Below are positions 7,522-13,614 of a stretch of DNA of 19,492 nt, piece by piece (the first letter of the stretch is position 1; every line of letters starts with the position of its first letter). The DNA is from Actinomycetes bacterium. Its GTDB lineage: Bacteria; Actinomycetota; Acidimicrobiia; Acidimicrobiales; RAAP-2. A program made the translations under genes and the position numbers. Where the stretch lies: assembly GCA_021777285.1 (NCBI GenBank), contig JAJYDR010000030.1:1-19492 (forward strand), written 5' to 3'. The notes below the pieces were generated by a model. It had not been told where the DNA came from, ran no database searches, and saw only the letters and a list, made by a program, of their open reading frames with translations.

Positions 7522-8688
7522 ATGAGTGAACAACTAGACGTCAAGCACGAGATCCGCCAGCTGAGGATCGAGACGCCGTCGTGGGCGTACGGGAACTCGG
7601 GCACCCGGTTCAAGGTCTTCACGCAACCAGGCGTGGCCCGCAACCCGATCGAGAAGCTCGAGGACGCGGCCCAGGTGCATCGGTTCACGGGCGTGGCGCC
7701 CTCGGTCGCGCTGCACATCCCGTGGGACCGTGTCGAGGACTACGCGGACCTGCAGTTGAGCGCCAAGCAGTTGGGACTGTCCATCGGCGCGATCAACCCC
7801 AATGTCTTCCAAGAGGAGCAGTACCGGCTGGGCAGTGTCTGCAACCCCGACCCGGCGGTGCGTCGCAAGGCCACCGCCCACCTGCTCGAGTGCGTGGACG
7901 TCGCGGTCCAGACCGGGTCGACGATTCTCTCGCTCTGGTTCGCCGACGGCACGAACTATCCCGGACAGGACGACAGCCGCGCCCGCCAGGACCGTCTCGC
8001 CGACGCCCTGCGCGAGGTGTATGACGCGATGCCGGCGACCATGCGGATGCTGGTGGAGTACAAGCTCTTCGAGCCGTCCTTCTACACCATGGACGTCCCC
8101 GACTGGGGCACGTCGCTGGTGCACTGCCTGGCCCTCGGTGAGCGTGCCCAGGTGCTCGTCGACACCGGCCACCACGCACCGGGCACCAACATCGAGTTCA
8201 TCGTGGCGGGGCTGCTGCGGATCGGTCGACTGGGCGGCTTCCACTTCAACAGTCGGTTCTACGCCGACGACGACCTCATGGTCGGCGCGGCCGACCCCTT
8301 CCAGCTGTTCCGCATCATGAACGAGATCGTCGCCGCGGGTGCCCATCGCGAGACGTCGTCGGTCGCCTTCATGCTCGACCAGTGTCACAACATCGAGGCC
8401 AAGATCCCTGGGCAGATCCGTTCGGTCATGAACGTGCAAGAGGCCGCAGCTAAGGCGTTGCTCGTGGACCGTGACGCGCTGGCCCGCGCCCAGGCCGACG
8501 GTGACGTCCTCGCCGCACACGGCGTGCTGATGGACGCCTATAACACCGACGTCCGACCGCTGCTCGCCGAGTTGCGTCAGGACATGGGGCTCGACCCCGA
8601 CCCGATCGGGGCCTACCTGCGATCGGGCTACCAGGAACGCATCGAGTCCGAGCGGCTCTCGGGCGCCGGCGCTGGATGGGGTGCGTGA
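7522..8688 (+). CDS. rhaI: L-rhamnose isomerase (Streptomyces/Pseudomonas stutzeri type)
   Basis: This enzyme converts L-rhamnose to L-rhamnulose in the cytoplasm using a divalent metal pair. It is 388 residues with a TIM-barrel, xylose-isomerase-like fold, not the E. coli RhaA type. The metal ligands expected from the P. stutzeri enzyme are present in order: Glu179 (VEYKLFEP), Asp214 with His217 (VDTGHH), His241 (GGFHFNSRFYADDD) and Asp286 (FMLDQCHNIEAK). The catalytic region is therefore intact. The ATG at 7522 has AAGGAG at optimal distance. Its stop codon overlaps the next gene's likely start by one base (TGATG). Related enzymes accept several aldoses, so activity on other sugars is possible but not shown here. 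Confidence 0.93.
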   Translation: MSEQLDVKHEIRQLRIETPSWAYGNSGTRFKVFTQPGVARNPIEKLEDAAQVHRFTGVAPSVALHIPWDRVEDYADLQLSAKQLGLSIGAINPNVFQEEQYRLGSVCNPDPAVRRKATAHLLECVDVAVQTGSTILSLWFADGTNYPGQDDSRARQDRLADALREVYDAMPATMRMLVEYKLFEPSFYTMDVPDWGTSLVHCLALGERAQVLVDTGHHAPGTNIEFIVAGLLRIGRLGGFHFNSRFYADDDLMVGAADPFQLFRIMNEIVAAGAHRETSSVAFMLDQCHNIEAKIPGQIRSVMNVQEAAAKALLVDRDALARAQADGDVLAAHGVLMDAYNTDVRPLLAELRQDMGLDPDPIGAYLRSGYQERIESERLSGAGAGWGA

Positions 8689-10736
8689 TGCAGAGCGCAA
8701 AGACCCGCACCGTCGTGTCGGACCTGATCGAGCGCTCGCACCGGCTCGGGGCAGATCCCCGCAACACCAACTACGCCGGCGGCAACACGTCCGCGAAGGC
8801 CACGATCGTCGACCCGGCCAGCGGTGACGACGTCGACGTGATGTGGGTCAAGGGCTCTGGCGGCGACCTCGGCACACTCAGCGAATCGGGCCTCGCGGTG
8901 CTGCGGCTCGACCGGTTGCGTCGGCTCGTGGCGGTCTACCCGGGTGTCGACCGCGAGGATGAGATGGTCGCCGCCTTCGACTTCTGCCTCCACGGTCGCG
9001 GTGGCGCGGCACCCTCGATCGACACCGCGATGCACGGACTGGTCGAGTGCGCGCACGTCGACCACCTCCACCCCGACGCGGGGATCGCGCTCGCCACGGC
9101 GCTCGACGGCGAACGACTGACGCGCGAGTGCTTCGGAGACGCCGTCGTGTGGGTCCCGTGGCGGCGACCGGGCTTCCAGCTCGGGCTGGACATCGCGGCC
9201 ATCCAGGCCGCCAACCCACGGGCCATCGGCTGCGTGCTCGGCGGGCACGGGATCACCGCGTGGGGTGACACGAGCGACGAGTGTGAGCAGCGTTCCCTGC
9301 ACATCATCCGCACCGCGGAGGCCTTCTTGGCCGAGCGGGGACGCCCCGACGCCTTCGGCGGCGTGGTCGCGGCGTGGGCACCACTGCCAGCCGAGCAGCG
9401 CCACCGTCGCGCCGCCCAGCTCTTCCCGCTCCTGCGCGGTCTCGCCAGCACCGACGTTCGTCAAGTGGGCCACTACACCGATGATGACGTCGTGCTGGAC
9501 TTCGTCTCGCGCGAGCGGCTCGTGGAGCTGGCAATGCGCGGAACTTCGTGCCCCGATCACTTCTTACGCACGAAGGTGCGTCCGTTGATCGTCGACGTTC
9601 CCGGTGACGCCCCCCTCGAGGAGCTCGAACTACGGATCCGACAGCTCCACGACGAGTACCGCGACGAGTACCGCGCCTACTACGAGCGGTACGCGACGCC
9701 CGAGTCTCCCGCGATCCGCGGCGCCGATCCGGCGATCGTGCTCGTTCCCGGCGTCGGGATGTTCAGTTTCGGTCGTGACAAGCAGACCGCCCGGGTCGCG
9801 GGCGAGTTCTACGTCAACGCCATCAACGTCATGCGCGGTGCGGAGTCGGTGTCGGTCTACCAGCCGATCTCAGAGCAGGAGAAGTTCCGCATCGAGTACT
9901 GGGAACTCGAGGAGCAGAAGCTGCGTCGCATGGCCCCACCGAAGGCGCTCGCGACGCGCGTCGCCTTCGTGACCGGTGGCGGTTCGGGGATCGGCGCGGC
10001 GACCGCGCGACGTTTCGTCGCCGAGGGGGCGTGCGTCGTGATCGCCGACCTCAATCGTGAGAGCGCGGCGGCGTTGGCCGACGAGCTCGGCGGCCCTGAC
10101 AAGGCCGTCGCGGTCGACGTCGACGTCTCCTCGCCCGAGGACGTCGCGCGGGCGATGCGCGAGGCGGTGCTCGCCTTCGGCGGCGTCGACCTGGTGGTCA
10201 ACAACGCCGGCATCTCGATCTCCAAGAGTCTCTTTGACACCACGATCGAGGACTGGGATCGCCAGCACGACGTGATGTCGCGGGGCTCGTTCCTCGTCAG
10301 TCAGGCCGGCGCGTCAGTGATGAAGGCTCAGGCGATGGGCGGCGACATCATCTACGTCGTCAGCAAGAACGCGATCTTCGCGGGACCGAACAACGTCGCC
10401 TACGGCTCGACCAAGGCCGACCAGGCGCACCAGGTCCGGCTGCTCGCGGCTGAACTGGGCACCTACGGGATCCGCGTCAATGGGGTGAACCCCGACGGTG
10501 TCGTGCGGGGGTCGGGTATCTTCGCCGGTGGGTGGGGTGCGCAGCGCGCCTCGGTCTACGGAGTCGAGGAGGACCAGTTGGGCAAGTTCTACGCGCAACG
10601 CACGTTGCTCAAACGTGAGGTGCTGCCCGAGCACGTGGCCAACGCGATCTTCGTGCTCGCGGGCCCCGAGCTCAGCCACACGACCGGGTTGCACATCTCG
10701 GTCGACGCTGGCGTGGCGGCGGCGTTCCTGCGGTGA
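8688..10736 (+). CDS. rhaD: Bifunctional rhamnulose-1-phosphate aldolase / short-chain dehydrogenase (lactaldehyde oxidation)
   Basis: Two enzymes are fused in one protein. The N-terminal part (about 1-400) is a class II aldolase that splits L-rhamnulose-1-phosphate into DHAP and L-lactaldehyde. It has the GGNTSAK substrate loop (31-37), the zinc-binding HxH at His126/His128 in DHLHPD, and His187 in GGHGITAWG. The C-terminal part (about 420-682) is a short-chain dehydrogenase with the NAD(P) loop TGGGSGIG (429-436), NNAG, and the catalytic set Ser559, Tyr572, Lys576. In characterised relatives this domain oxidises lactaldehyde to L-lactate. I place the start at ATG 8688; in-frame GTG 8685 and ATG 8676 would overlap rhaI more. 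At 682 residues the length is normal for the fusion. Whether the dehydrogenase oxidises or reduces lactaldehyde is inferred from family and context. Confidence 0.92.
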   Translation: MQSAKTRTVVSDLIERSHRLGADPRNTNYAGGNTSAKATIVDPASGDDVDVMWVKGSGGDLGTLSESGLAVLRLDRLRRLVAVYPGVDREDEMVAAFDFCLHGRGGAAPSIDTAMHGLVECAHVDHLHPDAGIALATALDGERLTRECFGDAVVWVPWRRPGFQLGLDIAAIQAANPRAIGCVLGGHGITAWGDTSDECEQRSLHIIRTAEAFLAERGRPDAFGGVVAAWAPLPAEQRHRRAAQLFPLLRGLASTDVRQVGHYTDDDVVLDFVSRERLVELAMRGTSCPDHFLRTKVRPLIVDVPGDAPLEELELRIRQLHDEYRDEYRAYYERYATPESPAIRGADPAIVLVPGVGMFSFGRDKQTARVAGEFYVNAINVMRGAESVSVYQPISEQEKFRIEYWELEEQKLRRMAPPKALATRVAFVTGGGSGIGAATARRFVAEGACVVIADLNRESAAALADELGGPDKAVAVDVDVSSPEDVARAMREAVLAFGGVDLVVNNAGISISKSLFDTTIEDWDRQHDVMSRGSFLVSQAGASVMKAQAMGGDIIYVVSKNAIFAGPNNVAYGSTKADQAHQVRLLAAELGTYGIRVNGVNPDGVVRGSGIFAGGWGAQRASVYGVEEDQLGKFYAQRTLLKREVLPEHVANAIFVLAGPELSHTTGLHISVDAGVAAAFLR

Positions 10737-12163
10737 GCGCACTCGCCGCGGCGCCGGCACCGCGCCGACGACCTCGAGCGACCGTCGGGCTCGTCGCCGG
10801 CGGGTTGGGGACGTACTGGCCGCAGTTCCCGGGGCTGCTCGAGCAGCTACAGCAGTCGGCGCGCGAGGTGGCCCGTCGACTGGGCGGGTTCGACGTCGAG
10901 GTCGTGGACGTCGGGTTCGTCTCGGATGCGATCGAGGCGGCCGAGGCGGCCGAACGACTCCGGGTGGCGGACTGCGACCTCATCGTGCTGTTCCTCACGA
11001 CCTACATGACGGCCTCGATGGTCGTGCCGATCGCCCAGCGGACCAAGGCCGACGTGCTCTTGTTGAACCTCCAGCCCACCGAGGCGATGGACCACGCGAC
11101 CTTTGACACGGGCCAGTGGCTCGCCTACTGCGGTGCGTGTCCGCTGCCCGAGGTCGCCAACGCCTTCGAGCGCGTCGGTGTCGCGTTCCGGTCGGTCTCG
11201 GGCTATCTGGACGACGACCGGGCGTGGGGTCGCATCGAGCGATGGGTCTCGGCGGCGGGCGTCGCGGGGGCCCTGCGCCACGGGCGCCACGGTTTGATGG
11301 GTCACCTCTACCCGGGCATGCTGGACGTCTCGACGGACTTGACCCTGGTGAGTGCGCAGTTCGGCGGTCACGTCGAGGTCCTGGAGTTCGACGACCTTCG
11401 CGTGCGCGTCGAGGCCGTGTCGGACGCCGATGTGGGTGCCGTGCGCGCGAGGGTCACGGACATGTTCGAGCTCGATTCTTCGGTCGAGCCCGACGAGCTC
11501 GATTGGGCCGTTCGTGTCGCGGTGGCCCTCGAGCGACTCGTCGAGGACTTCGGACTCGACTCGCTCGCCTACTACCACCGCGGACTCGACGACGAGATCC
11601 ACGAGCGGATCGCGGCGGGGATGATCCTCGGCGCCTCGATGCTGACGGCCCGTCACATTCCGGTGTGCGGGGAGTACGAGCTGCGCACGTCACTGGCCAT
11701 GTTGATCATGGACCGCCTCGGGGCGGGCGGCTCGTTCACCGAACTGCAGGCGCTCAACTTCCGCGACCGGGTGGTCGAGATGGGCCACGACGGCCCGGCC
11801 CACCTCGCGATCAGCGAACATCGGCCGCTGCTGCGTGGGTTGGGCGTGTTCCACGGCAAGCGCGGACACGGGGTGTCCGTCGAGTTCGACGTCGCCCACG
11901 GTGACGTCACCGTCTTCGGCGTGACCCAGATGCGAGACGGACGGTTCCGATTCGTCGCGTCCGAGGGCCAGGTGGTCGCGGGACCCCTGCTCGCGATCGG
12001 CAACACGACCTCGCGGGTGGACTTCGGTCGAGACCCCGGTGAGTGGTGTGACGACTGGGCGGCGACTGCGGTCGCGCACCACTGGGCGCTCGGCGTGGGT
12101 CATCGGCTAGACGAGCTGCGCGCGGTGTCGGACCTGCTCGGCGTCGAGCTCGTCGTCGTCTGA
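10733..12163 (+). CDS. L-fucose/L-arabinose isomerase family protein, substrate unknown
   Basis: This 476-residue protein resembles the AraA/FucI-like ketol isomerases, metal-dependent cytoplasmic enzymes that convert aldoses to ketoses. The N-terminal part has VGLVAGGLGTYWPQFPGL, and TTYMTASMVVPIA and LNLQPTEAMDH follow, as in the family. By eye the four metal ligands of E. coli arabinose isomerase (Glu306, Glu333, His350, His450) line up with Glu314 (CGEYELR), Glu337 (SFTEL), His352 (GHDGP) and His450 (AHHW), so it looks catalytically competent. It lies between the aldolase and kinase genes, overlapping the aldolase stop by 4 bases (GTGA) and ending 2 bases before the kinase. It is therefore part of the rhamnose operon, yet rhaI already supplies the required isomerase. 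It may extend the pathway to another deoxysugar or pentose. I cannot name the substrate. Confidence 0.82.
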   Translation: MSALAAAPAPRRRPRATVGLVAGGLGTYWPQFPGLLEQLQQSAREVARRLGGFDVEVVDVGFVSDAIEAAEAAERLRVADCDLIVLFLTTYMTASMVVPIAQRTKADVLLLNLQPTEAMDHATFDTGQWLAYCGACPLPEVANAFERVGVAFRSVSGYLDDDRAWGRIERWVSAAGVAGALRHGRHGLMGHLYPGMLDVSTDLTLVSAQFGGHVEVLEFDDLRVRVEAVSDADVGAVRARVTDMFELDSSVEPDELDWAVRVAVALERLVEDFGLDSLAYYHRGLDDEIHERIAAGMILGASMLTARHIPVCGEYELRTSLAMLIMDRLGAGGSFTELQALNFRDRVVEMGHDGPAHLAISEHRPLLRGLGVFHGKRGHGVSVEFDVAHGDVTVFGVTQMRDGRFRFVASEGQVVAGPLLAIGNTTSRVDFGRDPGEWCDDWAATAVAHHWALGVGHRLDELRAVSDLLGVELVVV

Positions 12164-12165
12164 TC

Positions 12166-13614
12166 GTGCGCGCTCGTCTCGTCGCCGTGGACCTGGGCGC
12201 CTCGAGCGGCCGCGTCTTCAGCGCCGACGTCGCGCCCGATTCGTGGTCGTTTTCTGAGACGTCGCGATTCACCAACGGTGTCGTCCCGGTGGGCGACACC
12301 CTCTACTGGGACGTGCTCCACCTCGTCGCGGGCGTGCTCGACGGACTGGCCGTCGCGGGCGCACACGACGAGGTCACCGCCGTCGGCGTCGACGCCTGGG
12401 CCGTCGACTACGGACTGCTCGACGAGGACGGGTCACTGATGGCGAACCCCGTCTCGTACCGCGATGCACGCACGGCCGGGGTGTTGCACGACGTGGACGT
12501 CGCGTCCCCGCCGCGCGATCGATTCGCAAGGACCGGTATCGCGACTCAGACGTTCAACACGATCTACCAGGTGGCGGCCGAGCGCCGCTCGGGACGGATC
12601 CAGCGCGCGCGGGCGCTGCTGCTCATCCCCGACCTGATCAACTACTTCCTCTGCGGCGCGATCGCGAGCGAGTTGACCAACGCGTCGACGACCCAGTTGC
12701 TCGGGATCGATGGGCGTTGGGACGAGGACCTCGCGGCGCTGGTCGGTGCCGACGCGGGCCTGCTCGGTCCGCTCGTCGCGCCCGGAAACCGCCTCGCCCC
12801 CGTGCGGACCTCGGTAACGTCCTGGACGGGGCTGTCGAGTGCGCCCACGGTGGTGAATGTCGCGTCTCACGACACGGCCTCGGCCGTCGTCGCCGTTCCC
12901 GCCGAGACCGATGGCTTCGCCTTCATCTCGAGTGGCACGTGGTCGCTGGTGGGCGTCGAGCTCGAGCGACCGGTCCTGAGCGAGGCGGCCTTCGCCGCGA
13001 CGTTCACCAACGAACGCGGCGTCGACGGGACCTTCCGGTTCCTCCACAACGTCATGGGTCTGTGGGTGCTCCAGGAGTGCCAGCGCGCGTGGCGACGCGG
13101 CGGGCACGCCGACAACGTGACCGAGCTCGTCGCCGCGAGCGCCCACGAGACGCCGTTGCGGTCGGTCATCGACATGGACGATCAACGACTGCTCGCTCCG
13201 AGTGACATGCCGGCCACGATCGGGGCCCTCTGTCGCGAGACACAACAGCCCGTTCCGGCGACGCCCGCCCAGTTCGTGCGGTGCTGTCTGGACAGTCTGG
13301 CCATCGCGTATCGCGAGTCGATCGAGCGAGCCTCGGCCCTGGCCGGCGTCGACGTCGAACGGATCCACATCGTCGGCGGGGGCTCGCAGAATCGTCTCCT
13401 GTGCCAGCTCACGGCGGACGCGTGTGGCGTCACGGTCGTCGCGGGTCCGGTGGAGGCCGCAGCGATCGGCAACGTGCTCGTCCAGGCGCGCGAGATGGCG
13501 GTGCTCTCGGGTGACCGATGGTCGTTGCGTCACTTCGTGCGCGCCCACGAGTCGCTCGTGACCTACACGCCCGATCCCGTGATGGCGGCTCGCTTCGACG
13601 CCTGGCGCCGTTAG
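12166..13614 (+). CDS. rhaB: Rhamnulokinase
   Basis: This enzyme phosphorylates L-rhamnulose at O1 with ATP to give the aldolase substrate. It is a FGGY-family kinase of 482 residues (E. coli RhaB has 489). Visible motifs are the first phosphate loop DLGASSGR (9-16), GVDAWAVDYGLLD, the catalytic Asp236 in VASHDTASAV, the second phosphate loop FISSGTWSLVG, and the adenosine site HIVGGGSQNRLLCQLTAD followed by GPVEAAAIGN. The GTG start at 12166 lies 2 bases after the previous stop with no clear Shine-Dalgarno sequence, so it probably depends on translational coupling. The stop codon overlaps the stop of the convergent membrane protein gene, and there is no space for a terminator after this last gene of the operon. 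Confidence 0.95.
   Translation: MRARLVAVDLGASSGRVFSADVAPDSWSFSETSRFTNGVVPVGDTLYWDVLHLVAGVLDGLAVAGAHDEVTAVGVDAWAVDYGLLDEDGSLMANPVSYRDARTAGVLHDVDVASPPRDRFARTGIATQTFNTIYQVAAERRSGRIQRARALLLIPDLINYFLCGAIASELTNASTTQLLGIDGRWDEDLAALVGADAGLLGPLVAPGNRLAPVRTSVTSWTGLSSAPTVVNVASHDTASAVVAVPAETDGFAFISSGTWSLVGVELERPVLSEAAFAATFTNERGVDGTFRFLHNVMGLWVLQECQRAWRRGGHADNVTELVAASAHETPLRSVIDMDDQRLLAPSDMPATIGALCRETQQPVPATPAQFVRCCLDSLAIAYRESIERASALAGVDVERIHIVGGGSQNRLLCQLTADACGVTVVAGPVEAAAIGNVLVQAREMAVLSGDRWSLRHFVRAHESLVTYTPDPVMAARFDAWRR
13611..13614. other. Overlapping convergent stop codons (rhaB and membrane protein gene)
   Basis: The four bases TTAG contain the TAG stop of rhaB on the plus strand (13612-13614) and the TAA stop of the membrane protein gene on the minus strand (13613-13611). 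There is no intergenic DNA, so any terminator for either transcript must lie inside the opposite gene. I see no hairpin with a T-run in the flanking bases. Confidence 0.9.

Noticed and set aside
7534..8700. Minus-strand open frame of 388 residues opposite rhaI
   Set aside because: It lies fully antisense to rhaI, whose metal ligands and ribosome-binding site are intact. Low-complexity shadow composition.
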